Part shown: positions 15,519-23,441 of the stretch, piece by piece
Numbering within the stretch: the stretch's first letter is position 1
Layout of the letters: the number at the start of each line of letters is the position of its first letter
Assembly: GCF_946187725.1 (NCBI RefSeq)
Contig: NZ_CAMHSK010000011.1
Location: forward strand, 21,254-85,253
Direction: 5' to 3'
Length of the DNA: 64,000 nucleotides
Origin: an uncultured Treponema sp.
Lineage (GTDB): Bacteria; Spirochaetota; Spirochaetia; Treponematales; Treponemataceae
Position numbers and translations under genes: made by a program
Notes under the pieces: model-generated
The model's input: only the letters and a program-made list of their open reading frames with translations
What the model was told of the DNA's origin: nothing
The model's database searches: none

Positions 15519-16457
15519 TTATTCCTGTGATTCAATCACAACATCTTCTTTTTTGACTTTCTGCCAGTCAAAGGCACTTACGGCCTCTTCAAGCGACAGT
15601 TTCTCTTCTTTTTCGAGGCAGCCGCAGAGAAATAGGATTTTTCCAATCAATTGTTCACTGGTAAAATTCTCTCGCAAAAAGCCCATGTCAGTGTCCTTGT
15701 CACGCTTGGAAAGACGGCGACCGTCAGCACTCAGCAAAAGAGGAAGATGAAAAAATTGCGGGAGCTGATGGAAATCGAGTTTTTCATAAAGATAAAGCTG
15801 ATTGAAGGTCGAAGAAATCAAATCCCGGCCGCGAACAACCTGATTCACGCCCATAAGAGCATCATCAACCACGACGGCAAGCTGATATGAAAAGTTTCCG
15901 TCAGAACGGCGGATTATAAAGTCGCCCAAATCACGAGAGAGGTCGCAATTCTGATTTCCATAATGGCCGTCAAAAAAAGAACAAGTCCTGTCTTCAACAA
16001 TGATTCTTTTTGCCGGAAGACGCACACTGTATAAAAGAGATTTTTCGGATTCTGAAAGGTTGCGGCACTTCCCTGAATAGACTGATTTTCCGTCACTTGC
16101 GTGCGGCGCTGATGATGAAAGCAAATCGGCACGAGTGCAAAAACAATCGTAAACAAGGCCTTTTTCACAAAGCAAATCGAAAGCTCTTATATAGAAAGAA
16201 TCGCGATTCGACTGGTAAAACTCGCCGGAAAGTCCACCCTCGCTCGCTGAAAAATTATCCCATTTGAGGCCGAGCCAGAGCAAATCTTCAATAAGCTGAG
16301 AGGAATACTCTTTTTTACAGCGCTGACGGTCAAGATCTTCGATTCGTAAAATCCACTCGCCGCCAGTTTTTTTTGCAGAAAGATATGAAAGCAAGGCAGA
16401 ATACACATTTCCCAAGTGCATTCGCCCGCTTGGAGAAGGAGCAAAGCGTCCACGCAT
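15519..16457 (-). CDS. gluQ: Glutamyl-Q tRNA(Asp) synthetase
   Basis: A 312-aa truncated glutamyl-tRNA-synthetase paralogue without an anticodon-binding domain: RGRFAPSPSGRMHLGNVYSA (HIGH region), LRIEDLDRQR, a zinc site CFCTR...KCRNL, and RRLSKRDKDTDM as the KMSKS-equivalent. It charges glutamate onto queuosine-34 of tRNA(Asp). Its ATG overlaps the stop of the upstream small membrane-protein gene (TAATG), so translation is coupled. Confidence 0.9.
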   Translation of the reverse strand: MRGRFAPSPSGRMHLGNVYSALLSYLSAKKTGGEWILRIEDLDRQRCKKEYSSQLIEDLLWLGLKWDNFSASEGGLSGEFYQSNRDSFYIRAFDLLCEKGLVYDCFCTRADLLSSSAPHASDGKSVYSGKCRNLSESEKSLLYSVRLPAKRIIVEDRTCSFFDGHYGNQNCDLSRDLGDFIIRRSDGNFSYQLAVVVDDALMGVNQVVRGRDLISSTFNQLYLYEKLDFHQLPQFFHLPLLLSADGRRLSKRDKDTDMGFLRENFTSEQLIGKILFLCGCLEKEEKLSLEEAVSAFDWQKVKKEDVVIESQE

Positions 16458-16765
16458 TATTTTGAACTTTTTCCGTGAACTTTTTCGACTTCATCAAAGA
16501 ACTTAGAACCGCCCTTTCCTCTTCCACGGTGAGGTCCAAGAACTTTTGACTGAACTTCGCCAGTTTTTTTCATTGAAGTCGCCATTCCCTTTCCAGGAAC
16601 AGAAAGACGGTTGTAATTCATCTCATACATGACAGGATTTGATTCACTGAATTTGAAGATTTTGTTTGAACCGATTAGAAAAGAAAAAACCGCTGCAATC
16701 ACGAGCAAAATCGAAACGCTCTTAACATTCTGAACGATTTTAGATTCATCAATAACGATAGTCAT
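16457..16765 (-). CDS. Small single-pass membrane protein, basic C-terminus
   Basis: A 102-aa protein that I do not recognise. ATG 16765 was chosen because a GGGGG ribosome site stands just before it; the longer frame to 16795 would overlap that site. Residues 1-16 are polar, one helix spans about 18-34 (SILLVIAAVFSFLIG), and the remainder (PHRGRGKGGSKFFDEVEKVH) is basic and Gly-rich. It is translationally coupled to gluQ. Confidence 0.65.
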   Translation of the reverse strand: MTIVIDESKIVQNVKSVSILLVIAAVFSFLIGSNKIFKFSESNPVMYEMNYNRLSVPGKGMATSMKKTGEVQSKVLGPHRGRGKGGSKFFDEVEKVHGKSSK

Positions 16766-16858
16766 TTTATCCCCCTTGCGCATTAAACGCCCCAATAAAA
16801 ATCACCCGTTTATATTTTCGGAAAGTTTTTGGCACTTCTTTATTTTTCATTTCCATTA

Positions 16859-16864
16859 TAGAAT
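16859..16864 (+). promoter_or_regulatory. -10 box of the RluA-type gene, near-leaderless
   Basis: TAGAAT ends nine bases before the ATG at 16874, and no Shine-Dalgarno lies between, so the 5' UTR would be only a few bases. Confidence 0.4.
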
Positions 16865-16873
16865 AATCACAAT

Positions 16874-18310
16874 ATGTTTCCACCACTTCCACAAGAAAAA
16901 GCAGCCGCAGTTTTAAAAGATTTAATTCAGTCGCTCGAAGAAGGCAAAATTGAACTTGTACAGGTAGCCCGACCGAGTGAAGAACGAAAGAATCAGGGGG
17001 TGATGCTGGGCGCGCTCGTCTGTAAAAATAAAAACGGCGATGAAGTCAATTTGGTGACAAACTCTGGGAACGCAAAACAGTTTAGAATTAGCAGTGAGCA
17101 ATTAGCAGTTAGCAGTGAGCAATTAGCAGTTAGCAATTATAACGGGACATTGTTCGCTTCGCTCACTCGTCCTAGTGTTTTGGGGGGAGTTGTTTTTGTA
17201 GGGCCGATTGTTTCGGCAGGGCAGATTGAAGCTGCACTTTCTGAGAATGATAGAGAAATTCATGAAATAACGAAAAAAATTAACAATGAGCAATTAGCAA
17301 TGAGCAATGAGCAATTGAAAGAATTGCGTAAACAGCGAGAAAAATTGTGTGATGAGTCTTTGTCAAAAGTTCATGCACTTTATAAGTTTCATTGCATTGA
17401 TGGGAAGGTTCGGTCGCTCAAAGAGATTTGCGGAATTTATAACGGCGGCAAATTGCCTCCGACTGGAACTGGTGACTGTTGCGCACCGAAACTCTTAGAT
17501 TATGCCTTTTCGCACGAATTGATTCCTATTTCACTGGCAGAAACTCCTCACTCAACTTCTCACTGCTCACCGCTAACTGCTAACTTAACTCCCCCTTGCG
17601 ATGAACGATGCGGAATCCTGCTTCCTGCCATGCTGGGCTTGCGGATTTTATATCGTGACGAGGCGATTTGCGTTGTGAACAAGCAGTCTGGGCTTTTGAG
17701 CGTTCCCGGTCGTGGAGAAGACAAGCAGGACTGTATTGAGTCTCGATTTAAGCGGCTTTTCGGCGACAAAGTTGAAATCGCACAGTGTGCAGTTCACCGT
17801 CTCGACCTGGAAACCAGCGGCGTGATGATTCTTGCATTTACAAAAGAGACACATCACAAACTTATGCAGCAATTTGAGGCAAAAACCGTTCAAAAAGAAT
17901 ATGTCGCACTGCTTGACGGCGTGCTTGCCAAAAAAGGAATTGCACAGCACGGTCAGATGGAGCTTTTTTTCAGGCTTGATGTCGAAAACCGTCCGCACCA
18001 GATTTGGGATGCAGAAAACGGCAAAAGTGCGGTCACTGAATGGGAAATTTTGGGCGTTGAGCGGTATCATGCGCCAGACGGCTCAACACGGAATGCCACG
18101 CGGGTACTTTTTATGCCGCACACAGGGCGCACTCATCAGCTTAGGCTTGCAAGCGCGGACGCTCACGGCTTTGGCGTGCCGATTATAGGAGACACTCTCT
18201 ACGGAAAATGCGATGAAGGTGAGCGGCTCATGCTCCACGCACGGAAAGTCACTTTCACGCACCCAGTCACAGCCGAGCCAATGACGATTGAGTGCAATCC
18301 GGAGTTTTAA
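16874..18310 (+). CDS. RluA family pseudouridine synthase with in-frame heptamer repeats
   Basis: A 478-aa protein. The catalytic domain is C-terminal (about residues 255-478): the nucleophile is Asp311 in HRLDLETSGVMILAF, and GRTHQLRLASAD and IIGDTLYG follow, so it isomerises uridines in rRNA or tRNA. The N-terminal 200 residues match the extension found in long spirochaete RluA proteins. Three stretches are built from 7-base repeats: 17088-17136 (reads SSEQLAVSSEQLAVSN), 17282-17312 (NEQLAMSNEQL) and 17551-17592. They keep the frame and lie before the catalytic domain. The stop overlaps the convergent EamA gene's stop by four bases. Substrate site not predictable. Confidence 0.85.
   Translation: MFPPLPQEKAAAVLKDLIQSLEEGKIELVQVARPSEERKNQGVMLGALVCKNKNGDEVNLVTNSGNAKQFRISSEQLAVSSEQLAVSNYNGTLFASLTRPSVLGGVVFVGPIVSAGQIEAALSENDREIHEITKKINNEQLAMSNEQLKELRKQREKLCDESLSKVHALYKFHCIDGKVRSLKEICGIYNGGKLPPTGTGDCCAPKLLDYAFSHELIPISLAETPHSTSHCSPLTANLTPPCDERCGILLPAMLGLRILYRDEAICVVNKQSGLLSVPGRGEDKQDCIESRFKRLFGDKVEIAQCAVHRLDLETSGVMILAFTKETHHKLMQQFEAKTVQKEYVALLDGVLAKKGIAQHGQMELFFRLDVENRPHQIWDAENGKSAVTEWEILGVERYHAPDGSTRNATRVLFMPHTGRTHQLRLASADAHGFGVPIIGDTLYGKCDEGERLMLHARKVTFTHPVTAEPMTIECNPEF
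17088..17136 (+). repeat. In-gene heptamer repeat, tract 1
   Basis: Tandem 7-base units of the type GCAATTA / GCAGTTA / GCAGTGA. A stretch of 49 bases is seven units. The same units recur at 17282-17312, in reverse orientation at 17551-17592, and intergenically at 48010-48080. Confidence 0.8.
17282..17312 (+). repeat. In-gene heptamer repeat, tract 2
   Basis: Units AGCAATTA/AGCAATGA in the same orientation as tract 1, coding for NEQLAMSNEQL-type residues. Confidence 0.7.
17551..17592 (-). repeat. In-gene heptamer repeat, tract 3 (opposite orientation)
   Basis: Units TCACTGC/TCACCGC/TAACTGC, the reverse complement of tract 1 units, coding for STSHCSPLTANLT just before the catalytic domain. 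Confidence 0.65.
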
Positions 18311-19263
18311 GATTTTTTTATCTCGCTCACGAAGAGGCCGGCAATCGTAAGCACGGCACCAATTGCGCCCATCAACGAGATTTTTTCGCCGAGTGCAAAA
18401 AACGCAAACACAATCGTGACGACAGGAATCAAATAAATGCCGACGGTTGCGCGCACTGTTCCGAGTTTCTCACAGGCAACATTCCATGCGGCAAAACAGA
18501 AGGCACTCGCCCCCAGACCTAAAAAGCACAGATTGAGCCAGTTAAGCGGATTAAAAAAACGGCTCTTATTAAAGAAAGAATCAAAAATCACGGAAATGCT
18601 GCCAGGAATCTGAAAATCTGGGGCTGAAGGAACGAATGCACCGAAACGAGCAAGTGAGAAAATCCCGATTGGGAGCATGAAAATTATAGCCCAGAAGAAA
18701 ATACGCCGGGTCACCTGAATTGAATCGAGTTGCAGGGCATTGATTTTTGACACGCACAACGAGTAAACACCCCAGCTCAAGGCCGCCGCAAGGGCAAGGA
18801 AGTCACCCTTTGGATTGAGATTGAATTCCACGACGCCGTTAAAGCTAACCAGTGCGACTCCTAAAATCGCGAGCAGAAAACCGATGATAAAACACCCTGT
18901 CAGATGGTGCTCTTTCAAAAAAATCTGCGCAAAAATAGCTGTAAAAATCGGGCAGATAGAAACAATAATGCTGACATTCGATGCTGATGTATACGAAATC
19001 GCCATGTTTTCCATGAACTGATAAGCCGTGACGCCAGAAAATCCCGCGAGCATAAAATAAAGCTCCTGTTTTTTCGCAGACAGTTTGAGCAGCCCCGGCT
19101 TTAAAACCCAAAGCCCAATATATGCAAGAAGAAACCTGATAACGAGGATTTCATAAGACGAAAAGGAACGCAAAAGATATTTTGTCGAAACAAATGTGAT
19201 TCCCCAGATGAACACGGAAATAGAAGCGAAGAAAAGCCCGGTGATGTTAATTTTTTTTGTCAT
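18307..19263 (-). CDS. EamA/DMT-family membrane transporter
   Basis: A 318-aa protein with about ten hydrophobic helices in two EamA repeats (the second beginning near FLALAAALSWGVYSL). Substrate unknown; relatives export amino acids or metabolites. I start it at ATG 19263 (MTKKINITGL), the normal distance before helix 1. A TACAAT box ends seven bases upstream with no Shine-Dalgarno, suggesting a leaderless mRNA. The longer frame to 19326 would add an extra hydrophobic stretch with no ribosome site. Confidence 0.83.
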   Translation of the reverse strand: MTKKINITGLFFASISVFIWGITFVSTKYLLRSFSSYEILVIRFLLAYIGLWVLKPGLLKLSAKKQELYFMLAGFSGVTAYQFMENMAISYTSASNVSIIVSICPIFTAIFAQIFLKEHHLTGCFIIGFLLAILGVALVSFNGVVEFNLNPKGDFLALAAALSWGVYSLCVSKINALQLDSIQVTRRIFFWAIIFMLPIGIFSLARFGAFVPSAPDFQIPGSISVIFDSFFNKSRFFNPLNWLNLCFLGLGASAFCFAAWNVACEKLGTVRATVGIYLIPVVTIVFAFFALGEKISLMGAIGAVLTIAGLFVSEIKKS

Positions 19264-19270
19264 GGAGAAG

Positions 19271-19276
19271 ATTGTA
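19271..19276 (-). promoter_or_regulatory. -10 box of the EamA gene, leaderless arrangement
   Basis: TACAAT on the minus strand, seven bases (CTTCTCC) before ATG 19263. Nearly the same string, TATAATCTTCTC, precedes the DUF763 gene at 41621. Confidence 0.45.
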
Positions 19277-19377
19277 GCAAAAAACACGGATTGAAGCCAC
19301 AATTCTATAAAAAGGAAGAAAGCCATCGGTTTTCATAAAGTTTCGTTTAAGAAATTGTATTTTTTTTTGATTTCTGA

Positions 19378-19383
19378 TATTCT
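19378..19383 (+). promoter_or_regulatory. -10 box of the AICAR formyltransferase gene, leaderless arrangement
   Basis: TATTCT ends seven bases before ATG 19391, with no Shine-Dalgarno in between. Confidence 0.35.
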
Positions 19384-19390
19384 CTACATC

Positions 19391-20563
19391 ATGAAAGAAT
19401 TCGAACTTAAATACGGATGCAATCCAAACCAGAAGCCTGCAAAGGTTTATGTAGATGAAGGCGATCTTCCAATCACAGTTTTGAATGGAAGACCGGGATA
19501 TATCAACCTGCTCGACGCATTGAACGGATGGCAGCTTGTAAAGGAACTTAAAGAAGCAACAGGTCTTCCTGCCGCAACAAGTTTCAAGCATGTAAGTCCG
19601 GCCGGAGCCGCTGTCGGAAAGCCTCTTTCAGACACACTTAAATCAATTTACTTTACAGACGGTGTTGAACTTACACCACTCGCTTCGGCTTATGCACGCG
19701 CCCGTGGAGCAGACCGTATGAGCTCTTTCGGAGATTTCATTTCTTTGAGCGATGAATGTGACGAGGCCACAGCCCTTTTGATTAAAAAAGAAGTTTCTGA
19801 CGGAATCGTTGCACCTTCATATTCACCAAAAGCACTTGAAATCCTCAAGGCAAAAAAGAACGGAAATTACTGCATTATTCAGATTGACCCGAACTATGTA
19901 CCGCCTGCAACAGAAGTAAAACAGGTTTTCGGCGTTAAATTCGAGCAGGGACACAATTTCCTCAAAATTGACGAGTCTTGCCTTTCAAACATCGTTACGA
20001 AAAACAAAACTCTGAGCGAAGATGACAAGCACAACCTTATCATCGCGCTGATTACACTTAAATACACTCAGTCAAATTCAGTCTGCTATGTAAAAGACGG
20101 TCAGGCAATCGGTATCGGTGCAGGCCAGCAGAGCCGCGTTCACTGTACACGTCTCGCAGGTCAGAAAGCCGACAACTGGTGGTTGCGCCAGTCTCCGAAA
20201 GTTCTTGGCTTGCAGTTCGTTGACGGAATCAAACGAGCAGACCGCGACAACGCAATTGACGTTTACATTGGTGATGAGTACGAGGATGTTCTTGCTGAAG
20301 GCAAATGGCAGAATATTTTCAAAGTTAAGCCAGAAGTTTTCACACGCGAAGAAAAACGCGCTTGGCTCGACAAAAACACAAATGTAGCCGTAGGAAGTGA
20401 CGCATTCTTCCCATTCGGAGACAACATCGAGCGGGCAAGAAAGAGCGGCGTTACAGTTGTAGCACAGCCAGGCGGAAGCGTCCGTGACGATCAGGTTATC
20501 GAAACCGCAGACAAGTACAACATGGTAATGTGCTTCAACGGAATCCGCCTCTTTCATCACTAG
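19391..20563 (+). CDS. purH: AICAR formyltransferase, stand-alone PurH C-terminal domain
   Basis: A 390-aa protein covering only the transformylase half of PurH: LKYGCNPNQKPA at the start, FKHVSPAGAAVG, a DRMSSFGDFISL segment, and the C-terminal FPFGDNIERARKSG, AQPGGSVRDDQV and FNGIRLFHH motifs. It formylates AICAR in purine synthesis; the IMP cyclohydrolase domain must be encoded elsewhere. ATG 19391 is used because the family starts there and the preceding bases look like a -10 box. Confidence 0.88.
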   Translation: MKEFELKYGCNPNQKPAKVYVDEGDLPITVLNGRPGYINLLDALNGWQLVKELKEATGLPAATSFKHVSPAGAAVGKPLSDTLKSIYFTDGVELTPLASAYARARGADRMSSFGDFISLSDECDEATALLIKKEVSDGIVAPSYSPKALEILKAKKNGNYCIIQIDPNYVPPATEVKQVFGVKFEQGHNFLKIDESCLSNIVTKNKTLSEDDKHNLIIALITLKYTQSNSVCYVKDGQAIGIGAGQQSRVHCTRLAGQKADNWWLRQSPKVLGLQFVDGIKRADRDNAIDVYIGDEYEDVLAEGKWQNIFKVKPEVFTREEKRAWLDKNTNVAVGSDAFFPFGDNIERARKSGVTVVAQPGGSVRDDQVIETADKYNMVMCFNGIRLFHH

Positions 20564-20581
20564 TTTGTAAGATAATGCCCG

Positions 20582-20763
20582 CATGGAGGCGGGTGATAAG
20601 CACAGAGAGAATTTTCGCAAGAAAATTCTCGTACGAATCAAAAATTACATGGATGTAATTTTTGTTCGAGTGTTCCATCATTAATATAAATGCAAAATGC
20701 CCGCACGGAAGCGGGCACACAGCAAAAAAATGGCCACACAGAGCGAAACTGTGTGGCTTTTCA
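20582..20763 (+). ncRNA. Candidate structured RNA: three ANGGAN-loop hairpins plus terminator
   Basis: On the plus strand after purH: CCCGC/GCGGG closing loop ATGGAG (20582-20600 region); an AT stem GAGAATTTTC/GAAAATTCTC with GCAA loop (20607-20630); AAAAATTAC/GTAATTTTT closing ATGGAT (20640-20663); GCCCGC/GCGGGC closing ACGGAA (20698-20716); then a Rho-independent terminator (20733-20763). GGA in hairpin loops is the recognition element of CsrA, and ACAUGGAUGU is close to its in-vitro consensus. The layout resembles CsrB/RsmZ-type sponge RNAs, or a purH 3' UTR. No sure promoter was found. Repeat-derived hairpins are an equally possible reading. Confidence 0.35.
20733..20763 (+). terminator. 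Bidirectional Rho-independent terminator between purH and serA
   Basis: GCCACACAG (20733-20741) pairs with CTGTGTGGC (20749-20757), followed on the plus strand by TTTTCATTTT and on the minus strand by a run of seven T after CA. It serves both converging genes. Confidence 0.8.
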
Positions 20764-20764
20764 T

Positions 20765-20850
20765 TTTATGCCGCTCCGCTATGGAGCCCCGCAGTTGCCG
20801 TTTACGGCAATGAGCGTGAGCGAAGGGCGGAACAGCGGCAGAGAGTTGAT
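20765..20850. repeat. GC-rich hairpin repeat downstream of serA
   Basis: GC-rich tract with nested inverted repeats (GCCGCT...AGCGGC, TTGCCG...CGGCAA, GCTCAC-type strings). It is similar in style to the tracts at 23240-23330 and 44456-44573, and shows no coding capacity. Confidence 0.45.
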
Positions 20851-20862
20851 TTGCACCAAATC

Positions 20863-22041
20863 TTATGCGTAAATCGGGCGAACTTTGATTACGCCTTCGA
20901 TTGACTCGAATGCTTTGAGTGTTTCGCCTTCAACTTTTCCGTCAACATCGATGAGTGCATAAGCCAAATCGTTCTTGTTCTGGTCAACCATGCTTGCAAT
21001 GTTGAGTTTTGCGTTACCAAGAACTGTTGTGAACTGAGCAATCATGTTCGGAACATTTTTGTGTGCAATACAAAGTCGTGTTCCGTTTGCAGGAATCACA
21101 TTGTTCAAGAATGTCTTCGGGAAGTTGACTGAATTGCGAATTTCGCCGAGTTCGAGGAAGTCACGAAGCTCTTTTACTGCCATTATTGCACAGTTGTCTT
21201 CTGCTTCTGGAGTTGAAGCACCCAAGTGTGGCAAGCAGATTACTTTGTCGCATTTAAGAAGTTCTTCGTCTGCGAAATCAGTGATGAGAGCTGCAACTTT
21301 ACCTGAGTTCAAAGCTGCAAGTACATCAGCGTTGTTAACCAAGCCACCACGAGCAAAGTTTACGATGCGAACGCCGTCTTTCATTGTTTTGATTGAAGAA
21401 GCGTTAATCATGCCCTTTGTGTCGTTTGTCTGTGGAACATGAACTGTGATGTAGTCAGATTTTGTGTAAACGCCTTCGAGTGTGTCAGAGATTTTTACAT
21501 TGCGGTCGAGGGCGAGAGCTGCTTTTACAGAAAGGAATGGATCGTAGCCGATTACGTTCATTCCCAAAGCAATTGCTGTGTTTGCAACCATTGCACCGAT
21601 TGCACCCAAACCGATAACGCCCAAAGTTTTTCCTTTAAGCTCTGGTCCAACGAACTGAGATTTGCCTTTTTCTGCGAGGGCAGGAATCTCATCACCTTTA
21701 CCAGCCAAGCCTGCAACCCATTTGTTTGCGGCAACTGCCGGGCGACTAGAAAGCAAAAGGCCGAGGATAACAAGCTCTTTTACAGCGTTTGCGTTTGCAC
21801 CCGGTGTATTGAATACTACGACGCCTTTTGCAGCGAGTTCTTCGCAAGGAATATTGTTTACACCAGCACCAGCTCGTCCTACAGCCTTAACTGACTCCCC
21901 AAGCTCCATTCCATGCATTTCAGCAGAGCGAACAAGAATTGCGTCCGGGTTATTAATGTCAGTAGCGATTTCATAGTCATCGCGAGGAAAGTTTTCCAAG
22001 CCGATTGCACTGATTTTATTTAAAGTCTGAATCTTGTACAT
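20863..22041 (-). CDS. serA: D-3-phosphoglycerate dehydrogenase
   Basis: A 392-aa NAD-dependent 2-hydroxyacid dehydrogenase with a C-terminal ACT domain. The Rossmann motif is GKTLGVIGLGAIGAMVA, catalytic residues lie in FARGGLVN, ADEELLK and CLPHLGAST, and the ACT region starts near LCIAHKNVPNMIAQF. Oxidises 3-phosphoglycerate in serine synthesis; the ACT domain suggests serine feedback. ATG 22041 is used; the frame to 22053 begins at TTG inside GGAG. It follows serC by 13 bases, one operon. Confidence 0.93.
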   Translation of the reverse strand: MYKIQTLNKISAIGLENFPRDDYEIATDINNPDAILVRSAEMHGMELGESVKAVGRAGAGVNNIPCEELAAKGVVVFNTPGANANAVKELVILGLLLSSRPAVAANKWVAGLAGKGDEIPALAEKGKSQFVGPELKGKTLGVIGLGAIGAMVANTAIALGMNVIGYDPFLSVKAALALDRNVKISDTLEGVYTKSDYITVHVPQTNDTKGMINASSIKTMKDGVRIVNFARGGLVNNADVLAALNSGKVAALITDFADEELLKCDKVICLPHLGASTPEAEDNCAIMAVKELRDFLELGEIRNSVNFPKTFLNNVIPANGTRLCIAHKNVPNMIAQFTTVLGNAKLNIASMVDQNKNDLAYALIDVDGKVEGETLKAFESIEGVIKVRPIYA

Positions 22042-22054
22042 TTTATTCTCCAAA

Positions 22055-23230
22055 TTATGCGTTCTCTTTTGCGAATTTCTTCATGAACTCAACGAGAGCT
22101 TTAACTCCGTCCAAAGTCATTGCGTTGTAGATTGATGCTCGCATACCACCTACGAGGCGATGACCTTTGAGGTTTACGAGGCCGGCTGCGGCAGCTTCTT
22201 TAACGAACTTGTCGTTGATTTCCTTTTCTTTTGCGAGTGCTGCTTTTTCTGCGTCTGTGCGGTCAGCTTCGTCTTTCTTTCCGGCAGCAGCAGTTTCTGC
22301 AGTTGAGTATTTTGTGAGGAAAGGAACATTCATCAAAGAGCGGCTACCCTTTTCTGTTGTGGCATGGTAGAAATTGCCCTCGTTGTTGTCGAGGTAGTTG
22401 TAAAGGTATTCAGCCTTTTCCTTGTTGCGTTTGAGCATTCCATCTGCACCGCCGTTCTTTTCAATCCAGTGAAGAACCTTGTCCAAAACATAGATTGTAT
22501 AGCATGGTGGTGTATTGTACATTGAGCCGTTGTCAGCGTGTGTTTTGTAAGCGAGCATTGTCGGTGTTCCTGGCAAGCAATCAGCGGCTTCAGGAATCAA
22601 GTCTTCGCGGACGATTACGAGTGTAACGCCAGCTGGAGCCAGGTTTTTCTGAGCACCTGCGAAAAGCAAACCGAATTTTGTTACATCAAGTGGCTCACTC
22701 AAAACGCATGAAGAAATGTCGGCAACCAATGGAATGTCGCCAGTCTCAGGGATGTACTCGTAGTGAGTTCCCATGATTGTGTTGTTGAAACAGATGTAAA
22801 CGTAGTCGTAGTCGCCAGTTACTTTCTCAACTTTTGGAATGTAAGAATAATTCTTGTCTTTTGAAGAAGCGATTACATCAACTGCGATTCCGAGTTTTTT
22901 TGCCTCAGCAGCAGCTTTTTTTGCCCAAACACCAGTCTCGATGTAAGCAGCTTTTTTATTTTTGATACCCAAGTTCTGAGCAACCATTGCGAACTGTGTA
23001 GAACCGCCGCCCTGAACAAAAAGAACTTTGTAGTTCTCAGGAACATTCATCAATTTGCGGACCATTTTCTCTGCATCTTCGATGATTGGCTCATAAGCCT
23101 TCGAGCGGTGACTCATTTCCATTACGGACTGACCTGTTCCGTTGTAATCAAGCATTTCTGCCGCACACTCTTTCAAAACCTCTTCCGGCAAGCAAGAAGG
23201 ACCCGCACTAAAATTGTAGACTCGTGCCAT
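22055..23230 (-). CDS. serC: Phosphoserine aminotransferase
   Basis: A 391-aa SerC: VYNFSAGPSCLPEEVL start, GGGSTQFAMVAQNL, PLVADISSCVLSEPLDV and the PLP lysine in FAGAQKNLAPAGV. Transaminates 3-phosphohydroxypyruvate to phosphoserine. It is about 30 residues longer than typical because of a Lys/Glu/Ala-rich insertion (AAGKKDEADRTDAEKAALA) around residues 300-330, probably a surface loop. AGGAG ribosome site. Its promoter lies between two Rex boxes. Confidence 0.93.
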   Translation of the reverse strand: MARVYNFSAGPSCLPEEVLKECAAEMLDYNGTGQSVMEMSHRSKAYEPIIEDAEKMVRKLMNVPENYKVLFVQGGGSTQFAMVAQNLGIKNKKAAYIETGVWAKKAAAEAKKLGIAVDVIASSKDKNYSYIPKVEKVTGDYDYVYICFNNTIMGTHYEYIPETGDIPLVADISSCVLSEPLDVTKFGLLFAGAQKNLAPAGVTLVIVREDLIPEAADCLPGTPTMLAYKTHADNGSMYNTPPCYTIYVLDKVLHWIEKNGGADGMLKRNKEKAEYLYNYLDNNEGNFYHATTEKGSRSLMNVPFLTKYSTAETAAAGKKDEADRTDAEKAALAKEKEINDKFVKEAAAAGLVNLKGHRLVGGMRASIYNAMTLDGVKALVEFMKKFAKENA

Positions 23231-23239
23231 TTTTTTCTC

Positions 23240-23330
23240 CTATTGAGGGGGAAAGCCTTCCCCCTGCGTCGCACTTCGTTGCGCCGACACCCCCTTCGCC
23301 TAGGGCTACGCCCTAAAACCCGGTATCAGC
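23240..23330. repeat. GC-rich palindromic repeat cluster upstream of serC
   Basis: Starts with the palindrome GGGGGAAAGCCTTCCCCC, followed by GTCGCACTTCGTTGCGCCGAC and TAGGGCTACGCCCTA. GGGGAAAGCCTTCCCC recurs inside the ABC exporter gene at about 53622, and a half copy lies at 10822. It lies in the serC 5' UTR. Confidence 0.6.
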
Positions 23331-23334
23331 GTTT

Positions 23335-23439
23335 CAGTGAAATATTTCACAGAATTTATGACTAGAGTTTAAAGATTTGCAGGAACAAGGTCAATGAAAG
23401 TGGCGAAATTTGTGCAATTTATTGTGAAATATTTCACAG
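23335..23439 (-). promoter_or_regulatory. serC promoter bracketed by two Rex operators
   Basis: Toward serC: -35 TTGACC (23389-23394), 17 bases, -10 TAAACT (23366-23371). One Rex box, TTGTGAAATATTTCACAG (23422-23439), lies upstream of the -35, and a second, with the identical 14-base core GTGAAATATTTCAC (23337-23350), lies downstream of the -10. The consensus for Rex is TTGTGAAWWWWTTCACAA, and the rex gene itself is adjacent. Control of serine synthesis by the NADH/NAD+ ratio is inferred. Confidence 0.75.
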
Positions 23440-23441
23440 TA

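Noticed and set aside
17088..17312. Heptamer tracts as a CRISPR-like array
   Set aside because: Units are 7 bases without spacers and lie inside a coding sequence.
20078..20641. Long minus-strand frame opposite purH
   Set aside because: Shadow of the AICAR formyltransferase frame; cysteine-rich nonsense composition.
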